In this document: positions 24,501 to 34,870 of the stretch, piece after piece
Position numbering within the stretch: the stretch's first letter is position 1
Layout: every line of letters begins with the position of its first letter
Source: Amoebidium appalachense
Lineage: Eukaryota; Ichthyosporea
Assembly: GCA_963693365.1 (NCBI GenBank)
Contig: CAVNZM010000002.1
Coordinates: forward strand, 12,462,001 to 12,526,000
DNA: 64,000 bases
Reading direction: 5' to 3'
Notes under the pieces: generated by a model
Database searches by the model: none
What the model saw: only the letters and a program-made list of their open reading frames with translations
Told to the model about the DNA's origin: nothing
Position numbers and translations under genes: made by a program

Positions 24501-25004
24501 TGAAAAGTGTGTGTGATTCTGGGAAGAGGTGTCGTGCATGTTGTGCCAAACATCGTTCCTAGGAGATTCTACCGAGCCAGGTGGCCCATTATACAACGTG
24601 TTGATTGCAGCTATGGTTCTATTAACCAACTTTAACACAGCAAATCTCTTGTTGAACCTCCCACGTCTTCTTGGAGAGGACAACCTAACACCATCAAGCA
24701 ACAGCGGGACTACAAAAAGGGGAAGTGGAAGTAAATCATTAGACACATGGGGAAACAAGCCTGGCTCAGCCGCGCCCGTGACGCCCTCACCAGGGGTACT
24801 AACATGGGGGGCTACGGGCTCACCGGTGTACCACTTCCGAGGGAAAGAACCAAACTCAGCTGGTTCCGTGGCAGCTGTGTTCGGGAACGAAGGCTGTGGA
24901 CCGTGGCCTCCCCCTGCCTCAGCTGGGCAGCTGCGGGAGGCGCAGGGGGGTACGAATCTGTGGAAGCTGGGCCTAGGCATCCTTGTTGCCATCGAACGGT
25001 CCAT
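21510..25004 (-). CDS. RT-RNase H-tyrosine recombinase polyprotein
   Basis: The frame is open from a GTG at 25040; the first ATG is at 25004, giving 1164 residues. The N-terminal ~300 residues are Pro/Ser/His-rich, possibly gag-like, with no zinc knuckle. RT: RLIMDARPMN, KYDFSNFYHRF (first catalytic Asp), LSMPMGWKWAPF, then the YVDD box near residue 505. RNase H: LLLASDAST near 666, with E and D further on and a W-V-P-S-A-H-N-P-AD end. Tyrosine recombinase: TYTRPGEL (first Arg, near 990), a Lys region, YSTRHG (second Arg; Tyr where many recombinases have His), GRW, and HYID with the likely nucleophile Tyr near 1129. No methyltransferase is seen. The frame is unbroken, so the copy may be active or recent. 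Confidence 0.9.
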   Translation of the reverse strand: MDRSMATRMPRPSFHRFVPPCASRSCPAEAGGGHGPQPSFPNTAATEPAEFGSFPRKWYTGEPVAPHVSTPGEGVTGAAEPGLFPHVSNDLLPLPLFVVPLLLDGVRLSSPRRRGRFNKRFAVLKLVNRTIAAINTLYNGPPGSVESPRNDVWHNMHDTSSQNHTHFSTFSPPTSTHFFPTPFPKSTHFSHAPSPAQTQSIQRIFVFCADMRRRISNVPLAAVSESFPYFNHSKAFTPIVAERIALPPEGFGATVPLLEVLPPDLKEMMEKPNVLVVASNRTGDAVGQPNGHGVCGLGGVLATESTTEGAEGAHPLPGRPVHAFASPAEWPILAKRMYVCGMVAFSEISEPPKIINGLFAVEKDEKEDRLIMDARPMNAVMIDPPNPNFPSPADLCSIIVPKDAAVVVAKYDFSNFYHRFRVPDWLSWYQGLPPVSSSAVGLPGVDRLVYPRVLSMPMGWKWAPFVAQRSHQHITHPPLRIERCIQSNSSPAHSITDQSDTAHLIYVDDWVGVGLEESTVNSEMTAAGRAGETHGFEIKPSKTVTASRDHPETVALGLAIGRDGVIRPDASRLARLLADTKAVLFMREVAPRALSRLLGGWAWLLLLNRALFSVLEASYQFALSAGQCPLTACPIPSAVKGELALLVDLAPLIVCDLTAAPASLLLASDASTKGAGVSIASVTAEQSLTALAQSVSRPGYSFLGPVDDTGELVINALSADECNDSTNHPTTDDSFLKVVDGLQWHHPISTPWRHEDHITILEGHALLLSLRRFTRAPQNHSTRVAHLIDNTSLLFAVAKGRSSSRRLNHLCRRVAALVCAAALRPAWVWVPSAHNPADMPSRDVVPSAKITHMLNLNVTAPTVAKYDNALNKFVAWCVEDGVSTFQSVEQVDNMLASYAADMYEELGETRSGLAHCKTVLSAIHHYYPQCKDSLVLSARVLRGWDHANPTNHHRPLPYDYMILAVSALWEYKMPHVALYLCMSFATYTRPGELSRRTVADFIPPNDPRLIEINAPAGSAVLLLPRSKTGNHQMVVIRDPVCLHLLQKLMAVGAFPHGSRPSDPLFHPGYTSSLVATRMQQSLTAVGLDSDFSLYSTRHGAASTAALRGEDYEQIRINGRWRNFTTPFNHYIDTNKAMLLAISMPAHLSAQAKSLARRPHMITHD

Positions 25005-25525
25005 CCACACACACGCGCGCCACCGTGACACCCCCCGCACCTCCCCACAGGGGGAGGCCGTGTGTTTACACCGAGCTCGACTACCTAGTAGAGACCGTGC
25101 ATTGACTCACAATGTCGTATATAAGAGAGTTCTGCTCGGGAAGAAGAGAGGCTCACTTGCCCATGTCAAGGAAAGCAGAGCACGTATTTGTAATGCTTGG
25201 AGTTCAGAAAGTTCACTGTGACTGTATAGGCAGAGAGACAGACAAAATTTACGTAGTTTTTCACTCTACAAGACTCCTCAGCGCTAGCGAGCTAAACAAC
25301 ATACTGAAGGGAAAAGACAAATGTAAAAGTCGTATTAATATCTAGAGCGAAAAAAGGAACCTTGAAAATGAGGAGAACGAGCTGGTTAACGTTGAGTTGC
25401 CAGAATTCGTGTGACAATTGCAGAAGTCAACAGAAAAAAGGACAGCTAGCTAAGGCAACTAGTTTGTGCGCTTTTACAGTAGCACCACCAAACTTAGTTC
25501 AACCAACTAACTCTACAAATCCCTT

Positions 25526-26584
25526 TTACCTCTGATGCCAGACACTCACACAAACGCTAAAACGAAAACCAAAGAGAAAGCAAGAGCAAACCGTAAGGCA
25601 CCAACTAATCAGACTGGAATACCCCGGGATGATGTATGGCGCAGGCAAATTGATGACAATGGTGACGGTGGAGGTGTTCACCCCGTCTACCGCCTGGACC
25701 GCAATTTTGCTGATGGCCGCCTGCAGGTCTGCCTCGGGGTAGTTGACGGATATCGTGGCGGATATGGTCCCCAGCCTATCCATTTGGATGCGTAGTTTGG
25801 TCACCGCGTTGGCTTCGCGGTCTACCCCCTTGCGTAGTGTCTTGTTTTGTGAAGCATTGTCTACTCGTTCCGTCATCCACACTTGGACGTCTGCCAAATA
25901 TTTCACGAAAATGTTATCTGTTCTGTCGATCGACACACCACAGTTTCCCAACCTGTCAAACATCACCGAGAAGGAAAGGTATGCACGGCATGTATCACCT
26001 TTAATAGAAAAATAGTAAGCGGACATTTTTGCGCTGGGGCTGTTACCTCCATCCTGCGAGTATTTGCAGTTGGCAAAAGCCACGTCCACCAAGTATCGAG
26101 TCTCGTGCCAGTATCCAAGGTCGGCCTGCACGTTGACCTTGTTGTTGAGGATGTTTGGGTTGATGAGGCTGATGGAGAAGTTGGCCTGCGCTGCCCGTGG
26201 TGTTGCGAGGGTGCACGTGGTGGGTGTTGTGCGGTGGCATATGCTGAGACCCATAACCTGCAGGTTTACTCCCTGCACGGTGGAGGCAATCACATCACTG
26301 ACGTTTGCGCTAGGGAGAAGCGTGGTTAACGTAGAGCCAGCGCCCTTGAGTGTCAGGTTCTTGTTGACAATTATGGGCGAATAAACGGAGAAAATACCCG
26401 ATGAAAAAGCGATTGTGTCTCCTGGTGACGCGGATGCAATAGCGAGGGTTAGATTGCTCGTAGGCGTGACAGAAATCGTCGCCGCTCTAACGAGAGAAAA
26501 CAACAGGGCAAACCCTGCTGCCAATAAAATTATTGAACGAATTGCCATTATGATAGTTTGTGCATTTAATATGTTCGTGTCCAC
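25526..26584 (-). CDS. Truncated chimeric membrane-protein gene ending in transposon sequence
   Basis: The first 323 codons equal those of the 17.2-19.4 kb gene except for one Met/Ile change in the leader. After IIPGYS the frame runs into the right end of the DIRS-like element and ends 29 codons later. The predicted product keeps the signal peptide and beta-helix-like region but loses the rest of the ectodomain, the polybasic site, the helix and the tail. If expressed it would be secreted. The upstream region is duplicated in full, so transcription is possible; equally it may be a non-functional by-product of the duplication. Confidence 0.75.
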   Translation of the reverse strand: MDTNILNAQTIIMAIRSIILLAAGFALLFSLVRAATISVTPTSNLTLAIASASPGDTIAFSSGIFSVYSPIIVNKNLTLKGAGSTLTTLLPSANVSDVIASTVQGVNLQVMGLSICHRTTPTTCTLATPRAAQANFSISLINPNILNNKVNVQADLGYWHETRYLVDVAFANCKYSQDGGNSPSAKMSAYYFSIKGDTCRAYLSFSVMFDRLGNCGVSIDRTDNIFVKYLADVQVWMTERVDNASQNKTLRKGVDREANAVTKLRIQMDRLGTISATISVNYPEADLQAAISKIAVQAVDGVNTSTVTIVINLPAPYIIPGYSSLISWCLTVCSCFLFGFRFSVCVSVWHQR

Positions 26585-28319
26585 ATGTATCTATGCGTGT
26601 TTCACAAGCGCTATACTAACATTTACAGTGAAACATGTATGAAGCTTTGACTACACCTGTACCGTGTGACGTGTTCGAAGATATCTAGACTTTTAAACTA
26701 CATAGTTTGTTTAAACTTTCAGATGATGTGTATGCCAGCTGCAGCATGCATTGATTTTGGATGACCATGCATTTGAGACTAATGTAAGTGAGTGCACACG
26801 GTCATATAATGGTGCACGTTTTTTCTATAAAGGGGTTCAAAAAAAGCTAGCAGTTGTGGACGTAGGCGAGGAACTTGCAGTATACGATTCAGTTCTACAG
26901 GTTGTAGACCGGGGATGTAAAATTGAAGTTGCTCTATGATAATGTGTTACATACACCCTGGTGATGTGCATTCAGTTACTTTTTTGGCTGACAGTGCCGG
27001 TGCACGTATGTCACTGTAATCCGGACCCACTAATAGTAGTGACTCTGTATCCCTCTCGGCCTTATATTTCCGAGTGAGACTCAACACGGGGCTTATATTA
27101 AAGCTTGAATAACTCATATTATAGTGGTGACTGGTGAGTGTGATACGTACATGCATGTTTTGTTGGTGCACCAGTCGAACCCATGTGAAAATGTGAGCTG
27201 GTTGCTTGCCAGGTCACTGAGTGTGACATTGTGCCACGGGCCGGGCCGTGCCACAGTGCTACTGACTGTAGCACTGCTTTTGTTGGGCCGTAATCGTGGG
27301 AGGTCTCTAGATCTGCTCTCTCTTGATCAACTGCCATAAATATACTGCACGCATCAACAGTACGTACACAAATGCATGTGATTTCCAAGTTTCCTGGAAA
27401 GGCTTATAAATTAACCTTAATCACCTTAAAGAAAATGCTGCGGTTTTTTCTAAGAGTTTCCTTTTTCAACCGTTTCAAGCAATATCCATTTGTGGTCACG
27501 TACAGGCGATCATGCCCTCATCATCACGAACACTATAAATGCCGGAGGCAAGACTTCCCCTCACTCCCGTCGTGGCTCCCCGAGGTGACCGAGACAAAGA
27601 GAAGCAGAAATGCAAGTCAGTGAGGAATTTTATTATTGATTTTAGCCCTAATAAATAATATCAGTATCTGATCAGAAAACCCCCAAAACCCCCGGATAAA
27701 CCCCCTAAACCCCAGAACACTGTGTGTGTGTGCACACGTGTGTGTGTGTGTATGTGTGTGTGTTTGTGTGTGTATGATAGGCTATTGAAGGAACAGCACT
27801 TCCAGCACACAATGGCCGAAAGAACCCCTTCATCTATCCAAGGGTGGGAGGGAGGGAAGAGAAAGCAAGAGCAAACCGTAAGGCACCAACTAATCAGACT
27901 GAGGTCTCAGCTTCTGCCCCTTTACACAAGGTGCCACCAAACCAAGAAAACACCCAAACAGCCTAATTATTACCTTATCACGTTGCTCCCTCCCCTTTTT
28001 TCTTTTCACCTACACACTAGCTCTAAAAACAAGAACTGAACGAACGACGCCCACAGCCAGCTCTACAAAGCTGGTGCGCGGCTCACTCACATTTTTAGAA
28101 CAGTGGAAAAGCCACCAATCATATCACCTATCTACTGATAACTACGGATCACTTCATAACTATACCTGATCTATATCCAATCACTAAAGATACATACGAC
28201 TGAGCTTAACATTCTACCCGTTAGGGCCAATCAGCTTGCACCGCTATGTAGCCGTTACCGCCGACTGACCGAACACGTGTCATCTCTCACCGCTGCCTCC
28301 TCCCGCTCGAGAACAACAT
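25615..28319. repeat. 2.7 kb direct repeat, copy B
   Basis: Second copy of 18421-21126 in the same orientation. Its left edge touches the right end of the DIRS-like element; its right edge continues into unique DNA (AGATTGAAC), which is the expected uninterrupted context. Confidence 0.95.
27541..27901 (-). mobile_element. Internally deleted derivative of the DIRS-like element (copy B)
   Basis: Same structure as 20347-20708: 301 bases of one terminus (one C shorter), 15 bases, then 45 bases of the other terminus. It was duplicated with the 2.7 kb segment, so it predates that duplication. Confidence 0.85.
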
Positions 28320-28862
28320 AGATTGAACACTTGGAATTTATCCAAGCATTCCAGCGAATAAATTACGGTTCGGGCTGACCCAATCGATTGAAAGAGGGTG
28401 CGTGCAGCTGGCAGCGTGAAGCTCACATGTGCAATGACATTTCGAATAATCATTATGCTATGCTGATAGGGGACCCCAATAAATAAATAAATGAACAAAT
28501 AAAGGAAAGAAGAAAAGAAAGAAGTAGGAAGTCTTTTCAATAAACTTCCTATAGTATTACGAGAAAACAGCAACCACAAACCGCGCGCGTGTTTGCCAAT
28601 GGTACCTGCAGCTCGCGTGACCGTGCTACCGTGGCCATGAAGTCAGTCACGTGTGTTATAAATATAAGACCTTTATTTTGCATCATATTCCCTTACTACT
28701 CATATTCCCTTACTACTCTCTCTCACCCTGTTACATAAGACATCAATAGACCCTCAGTCGAATGTTAAAACTGAGTAGAGCTACTTAGAAGACGTGACTT
28801 CGATGCCGTGCTTACAAATAATAACGAAGCCCCCCGAGGCCCTGGAGTCCAATGTTTCTCCG

Positions 28863-28864
<2 letters not shown>
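28320..28864. other. Unique non-coding DNA
   Basis: Complex sequence with an AAAT array and A-rich stretch at 28478-28515 that could be a retroposon tail. No supported gene. Confidence 0.4.
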
Positions 28865-29156
<292 letters not shown>

Positions 29157-29335
29157 GAATATTTCTGCTAAAAGCAGGATGATTGTGCTTTTTCGCAATA
29201 TTTCTGCCAAAAGCAGAATATTTCTGCTAAAAGCAGAATAATTCTGTTTTGGGGGGATATTTCAGTAGAGTGATTCTGTTACTGCGGAATAATTCTGATT
29301 TTGCAGAATATTTCTGCTTTCTGACTCTGCCGATG
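29157..29335. repeat. Array of short palindromes around TTTCTGC / GCAGAAA
   Basis: About eight alternating copies of AATATTTCTGC and its complement. Several form small hairpins such as TTTCTGC-TAAAA-GCAGAAT. No coding potential. Confidence 0.7.
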
Positions 29336-29349
29336 TAGTTGGGCCCTTC

Positions 29350-29352
29350 AGA

Positions 29353-29422
<70 letters not shown>

Positions 29423-29484
29423 CCCTCTCATACGAGGATCTCTCTCACTCTCTCGGCTCTCACTCTCTCGGCTCTCTCTCTCGA

Positions 29485-29521
<37 letters not shown>

Positions 29522-29814
29522 GCCCCTCTCCCCCCCCCCCCCCCCCCCCCTTCTCTCTCGTTCCCCCCTAAACCTCTCCCCCTCTCGCTCTCTCTCCCTT
29601 TCTCTCGCTCTCTTTCTCTCGAACTCCTCCCTTCTTCCTCTGTCTCTCTCTCCTCACTGGTTGAAGTAATGTTATTACGATAAACTACCTCAATATCTCG
29701 AAAATTGGTCGAAAATATGATAGGCCGCTCGGGTATAGATGTGGCAACATGGCCTTGAACTGCAAGCAGTATACCCCCCCTCCTTCCCCCCTCCCCCCTC
29801 CCATTTCTCCCCCT

Positions 29815-29881
<67 letters not shown>
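29350..29881. repeat. CT/C-rich tract, then poly-C passing into poly-A
   Basis: CT and C runs at 29354-29660 with CTCTCGG interruptions, a short complex piece, then about 33 C followed directly by about 33 A at 29816-29881. Confidence 0.93.
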
Positions 29882-29884
<3 letters not shown>

Positions 29885-30137
29885 CTATACACACACTCGA
29901 GGCTCCCTGGGCCAGCTGCCTGCCTACAGAACGCTTGCCGTCGTGATGTATAGCTCATACTCATTGGGTTTTCATCCCCCCATCCCCCCCCCCCCCGCCC
30001 TCCTCCTCCTCCTCCTCCTCCTCCTTCTCCCCCTCCAACTCCACTCCACCCCCGTAGAAAGCGTGTCACAGCGTGTCACAGCATGTCACACCTCGTACGA
30101 AACCGGACTCAGGAGGCTTCAGCTGCCAAATTTGGGC

Positions 30138-30138
<1 letters not shown>

Positions 30139-30168
<30 letters not shown>

Positions 30169-30299
30169 CGGGGTGAAGGAGGGATGGAGGAGGGGGGACG
30201 GGAGGCCGTGTGTTGGGGGGAAGCGGGGGGGGGGGGGGGGGGGGGAGATACCGTGCCCCGTGCAATAGGTGTGATGGTTCTATTTGTGTGTCTGTGTCT

Positions 30300-30348
<49 letters not shown>

Positions 30349-30382
30349 TGTGTTGGTGGTGCAGGTGGTGGTGGTCGGGGGT

Positions 30383-30417
<35 letters not shown>

Positions 30418-30418
30418 T
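30139..30418. repeat. G-rich tract with a (TG)n patch
   Basis: G runs at 30139-30168, 30225-30245 and 30380-30416, and a TG array at 30306-30352. 29882-30138 holds CTC triplets and no gene. Confidence 0.92.
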
Positions 30419-30419
30419 C

Positions 30420-31134
30420 TTGTTTCTGAGGTCGTCCCTCCCTTCCCCCTCACCGTGCTATCTATCTCCCAGGGCCTCACACAGCCCACACTTCCCCCCT
30501 CCTGTACACCTCCTCCTCGCACACAGACACATTCCTATCCTTACAAACAATTGCGCCGGAAGTACGAGTGTCTCTCTCTCTCCGTTGGGCTCGGTCACAT
30601 TTTTCTGGTGTCCAGTTTTTTGTATCGATATTCCCAGAATGCATAAACCATATCAAGGTTCCTGAGCCCATAAATTTCCAGCAAAACACCGCCATCGTAG
30701 CATTATGATAGGTGCCAACTTCCCCTAACCCCAGAAAGGCTGGGCTACCACACACAACCTCGGCCCCGCATAAACACCCAAGTGCACAAGGTAGTGACCT
30801 CATGAGTATAATACATGCGCGGACCGGTATGTTATGACCCCCTTAATGAATGAACTTCAAAAACAAGCCTCCGAATAATGCCGTTAGACCTTATCAAGGA
30901 TAATGTTGTGTATGATCGGTCTGACTATTTTTGTAAGAGACTGTAAGGCTTCATGTGACCCACTTAAAGACCGCCGCGATGTTTGCCCCGGGGACAAAGC
31001 TTTCTTAGGTTGTTGCATGAGCGCTAGTTGAATCAAAAAAACTGGTGCTTTGACCTCTTTTTCCACACTGTACCTTAGGCTAGCTCTATTAGCACCACTG
31101 TCATCATCTGAGGCTGTATCCTCCACACACGGGA
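30420..31134. other. Complex non-coding DNA
   Basis: No ORF with believable composition and no recognised repeat. Confidence 0.4.
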
Positions 31135-31157
31135 GCACACACACACACGCGCGCGCG

Positions 31158-31239
<82 letters not shown>

Positions 31240-31242
31240 GTG

Positions 31243-31281
<39 letters not shown>

Positions 31282-31297
31282 CACGCGTACGCACACG

Positions 31298-31360
<63 letters not shown>
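31135..31360. repeat. (CA)n microsatellite with CG patches
   Basis: CA arrays with CGCGCG patches at about 31148-31164 and 31297-31308. Confidence 0.96.
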
Positions 31361-31454
31361 CACAAAAATATACACATACAGAAGCATACTGATCAATACA
31401 CACTCACCTGGTCATAGAATTCACTTTGTTGGAAAAAAGAACGAGGAGGGAGAT

Positions 31455-32062
31455 GGGGAGGGGGGAGGGGGGGGGGGGGGGGGGGGGTATAGGAGTTATG
31501 TCGGGTGCATCGTAACTTAAGCAACCGTTTGTCACCGGCCACGACTCTAGAAAATAGGGCCCATATGGCAGTACCATACGCGTAATCATTACTAGCAATA
31601 TGTACTATGGTGCAAGTCAGGATTGGATTAAATGAGATGCAGGAGGAAGGAGAATGAAATGAAAAGGCCACGAACGGAGAGCAGTGGGGAATGAAGTTTG
31701 TGGGGGGGGGGGGGGGGGGAGGGGAAGGCAGAGGGGAGAAGTTTAGGCTAGCCGAACTTTATCGGCTTAAATGGCTGTTGTAGTCAACGTGATTTGTGAT
31801 CTTCGGAAGCTCGGCCTGTGGGCGGGTACCAAATAATAGTTGGAGGGTCACTGGGACGGGGGGGGGAACACAATTAAGGGGCGGGTAGGCGCGTGGGGAA
31901 GAATAGGGAGAGGAGGAGGGGCAGGTCTGGGGGGGAAGGAGAGGGGTGGAGGGGGGGGGGGGGATGGGGAATGGGGGGTTAATGGTGGGGCGGGGTATGG
32001 GATTGGGAAGAGAAAAAGGGGGGGGGTGGGGGGGGGGTTAAGGTTCCTTTGTTTTCGTGGAG

Positions 32063-32127
<65 letters not shown>

Positions 32128-32144
32128 ACACTGTGTGTGTGTGT

Positions 32145-32179
<35 letters not shown>

Positions 32180-32221
32180 GGGAGGAGAGGGCAGCTTCGG
32201 GATGTTATTTTTATTTATTTT

Positions 32222-32252
<31 letters not shown>

Positions 32253-32258
32253 GGGGGT
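31455..32258. repeat. G-rich low-complexity block with (TG)n
   Basis: G runs at 31463-31488, 31701-31719 and 31855-32038, TG array at 32066-32127, G run at 32146-32178, then T followed directly by G at 32217-32257. Short complex pieces between them show no gene. Confidence 0.9.
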
Positions 32259-32476
32259 ATGTATTGAGTAGGTCACGGTGGCACAATCTTTGATATTCAG
32301 CTAAATCATTGTTAGAAATTCGGAAAGTGAAGGTTTAGCCAGTTAGTAGATATTGGTGCTTGATTGTGTATTTTTGAGTGCAGGTATTTGTTCCTTCCTT
32401 GCCCCCAAGATTTGGCAGTCCTCTACCACAACAGCCTTCCCCAATCCTCCCCCCTCCCCCCCTCCCCCCCCCTCTC

Positions 32477-33182
32477 TGTTATTTTGTGTGGGTAAACGGA
32501 GAAGCAGAGAGCACAGATGGGTGTTATGTAAAACACAACACAAAGACACACGGGAAAAACACAACCGGAGAGGAGGAACGATTTCTGGAACCATAGGAAG
32601 TGAATACGACTGCTTATGATTTATTTCAAGATGAGGTCCCTTTTATACTTGGGAATGTGAAACGATAAACCAATCAAAAGAATGAAAACTATGAGTGTAA
32701 AATATATCGAATAAAATGTCTGTCGACATTTAGAATATAAAACTCAATCCTCTGAAAGAAACTTCTAATAAAAGCACGGAAACATTTAATAAAATGAAAC
32801 CACTTATGTAACTATTAATTCATAACATATATTTATACATGTTCTTATCATAACACGTCTAAATATAATTTTTTCCTAATAGTTGAAGAACATAGCACAA
32901 TGCTACGTCGTGGGAAAGGAATGAGAAAGGAATGTAAGTTACTATATTTGGGAAAATACAAACGAGATATGATTGGATGACATATATAGATTTTGACGCA
33001 AACGACAATACGTGTGCGCGAGCTAAGTATGTCGATACGTACACAGATCTAAGATGTCGTGTACACGGAAACGGAAAAGAAAGAAAGAAATGAAGAAAGG
33101 AAAAGGAAACAAACTACAACAACTAATAAATAAATACCAAACTCAACTTCTAAGTCTTGCTGAGAATTAAGTGAAGATGACA
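32477..33182 (-). repeat. 3' LTR of the family B element
   Basis: 706 bases, near-identical to 37620-38328. It is preceded on the coding strand by the polypurine tract at 33183-33191. Confidence 0.93.
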
Positions 33183-33669
33183 TCCCCACTCAAGGGTTGG
33201 AAGTTGGGTTCTCGTGAAGTTTGTTGATGTGACTGTTGATGTTAAGACTTTCACACATGTAGAAGTAGGTGCCGTGAAGTCACAGTCAAGTTTCCCCACT
33301 CGAGAAGACAATGGAGAAGACTTGAAGGTGCAAGCCGGGGAAGAAAACCAAAACGGAAGAAGCACACAACGACGGTTGCCTCTGAAGACTCGGAAGATGA
33401 CGGTAGCCAATGACGTGATATATAAATATATATAGAAGAAACAACTAGTGTATGTGTGACGTGTTGGTGGCTAATGATAAATACATTATATATATGGTGG
33501 TATATAAATAAACGACGGATGGTGGAGAAGAAATCCCCACTGAAGATGCACACACTGAAGATCGATGAAGACAGCAGTAGACTTTCGTTGGGAGGTGTCT
33601 CTACACGGTGATGTGTAGACCACTGGCCAGGGCCCCAACCTACTTGAAGACCACTGTACTAGTAGATGA

Positions 33670-33672
<3 letters not shown>

Positions 33673-33721
<49 letters not shown>
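33673..33721. repeat. 49-base G run in the element's 3' untranslated region
   Basis: It lies just past the stop of the RNase H frame; on the coding strand it is poly-C. A run of the same length is at 63427-63475. Confidence 0.95.
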
Positions 33722-33725
<4 letters not shown>

Positions 33726-33726
33726 C

Positions 33727-34870
33727 TCAGTCACGAAGACTGAGTGAATCACGGTGCTGCTCGTGGGAGGGCCCGGGCAGGGGCTTGGTGAAGATGTCAG
33801 CCACGTTGTCTTTGCTGGACACGTAGGTGACGACCACATCCCCACTCTTGATGTAGTCCTTCGTGTTGTGGTAACGGACTGCAATGTGTTTGGTCCGGTG
33901 CTTGATGCTGTTGGTGTGCAGGAGGGCAATGGTGGACTGGTTGTCACAGTAGACGGGGGTGGGGTCGGTCATCGGGTAGCCGAGTTCACGGAGGAGATCA
34001 CGGTGCCAGATGACGTTTTGAACAGCAGCATTGATGGCCAGAAGCTCAGCCTCGGTGGTGGATGTTGCCGTGATGGACTGCAGCTTCGAATACCATGTGA
34101 TGGGTATGCCCTTGAAGAAGATGACGTATCCGGTGGTTGAACGACGGGTGTTGGGGCAGTTGGCAAAGTCAGCATCAGAATAACACTCCAGCAAGGGGGT
34201 GTTGTCGTCGGAAGCAGACTTGTCGTAGTGAAGGCCGAGGTTGGAAGTGCCGATGAGGTACCGAACTACACGGAGTAGACATTCCCATGCAAGTTTGGTG
34301 GGGTTGGCACTGAATCTACCGAGGTAGCCGATGGCAAAGGAGATGTCGGGCCGGGAACAACGAGCAACCCACAAAAGACGGCCGAGTAGTTCACGGTAGG
34401 GAACCTTGATGGGTGGTGAGTCGTTCTCGTTGATGGTGATGACGGTGCCGACGGGAATGGGAGTAGCCTTGGGGTGAGCATCGTTGAGGTTGAAGTCTCT
34501 GACGATGTCGTTGATGTAGGATTGCTGAAGCAGCTTGAGGTGACCGGGGGTGTGGATGAGCTGGGTGCCAAGGAAGATGTCGGGAAGGTCAACCTTGCAG
34601 AGAGCTGACTTCATGATGTGGTCTACTAGATCCTTGGTGTGGGAGGAGTTGGCCGTGCAGATGATGATGACGTCGTCCACATAGTTGCCAGTGAGGATGA
34701 TGTCACCGTTGGGGAAGGTCTTGATGTAGACACATGGATCTGAACGGAGACGTTCGAGACCGTGAGCAAGGAGGACCTTGTCGAAGTACTCATACCAGGC
34801 CAGTGATGCTTGCTTGAGCCCGTAGAGTGCCTTCTTAAGTTTCCAGACCTTGTGTTCGTTGCCGGGGGTG
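33727..34870 (-). pseudogene. pol remnant: C-terminal RT and RNase H of family B
   Basis: Readable from GNEHKVWKLKKALYGLKQAS to the terminal SLSLRD. It contains the YVDD box, the thumb region, the LLGRLLWVARCSRPDI motif and RNase H (ECYSDADFANC, TEAELLAINAA, KHRTKHIAVRYHNTKDYI). The N-terminal RT, with the first catalytic Asp (QLDISTAFL in the 57 kb copy), is absent: the linker ending PIPGF joins directly to the PGNEH segment. RT cannot be functional, so the copy would depend on helpers. Confidence 0.88.

Larger units (their letters stand above)
21127..25616 (-). mobile_element. DIRS-like tyrosine-recombinase retroelement
   Basis: About 4.49 kb, coding on the minus strand. The left end (21127-21428) and right end (25572-25616) are both found joined in the short derivative at 20347-20708, which fixes the boundaries; the right edge is uncertain by two bases of shared TG. 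It carries one large ORF with RT, RNase H and tyrosine recombinase, the hallmark of DIRS-type elements, which integrate a circular DNA without target duplication. Classic Ngaro or PAT split repeats (A1-ORF-B1-A2-B2) are not complete: the adjoining derivative supplies A2/B2-like copies but is 418 bases away. Confidence 0.85.

Noticed and set aside
24529-25221. 230-codon plus-strand frame, and other plus-strand frames within 21.5-25.0 kb
   Set aside because: Antisense to the RT-RNase H-recombinase ORF, which has clear catalytic motifs; no motif in the antisense frames.
18421-28319. Simple haplotype concatenation as the explanation for the 2.7 kb repeats
   Set aside because: Not excluded, but less likely: the breakpoints coincide exactly with both ends of the DIRS-like element, which false joining would not be expected to produce.
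32859-33044. 61-codon frame repeated at 32859, 38005 and 48416
   Set aside because: It lies in the family B LTRs and shows no protein motif; its repetition follows from the LTR copies.
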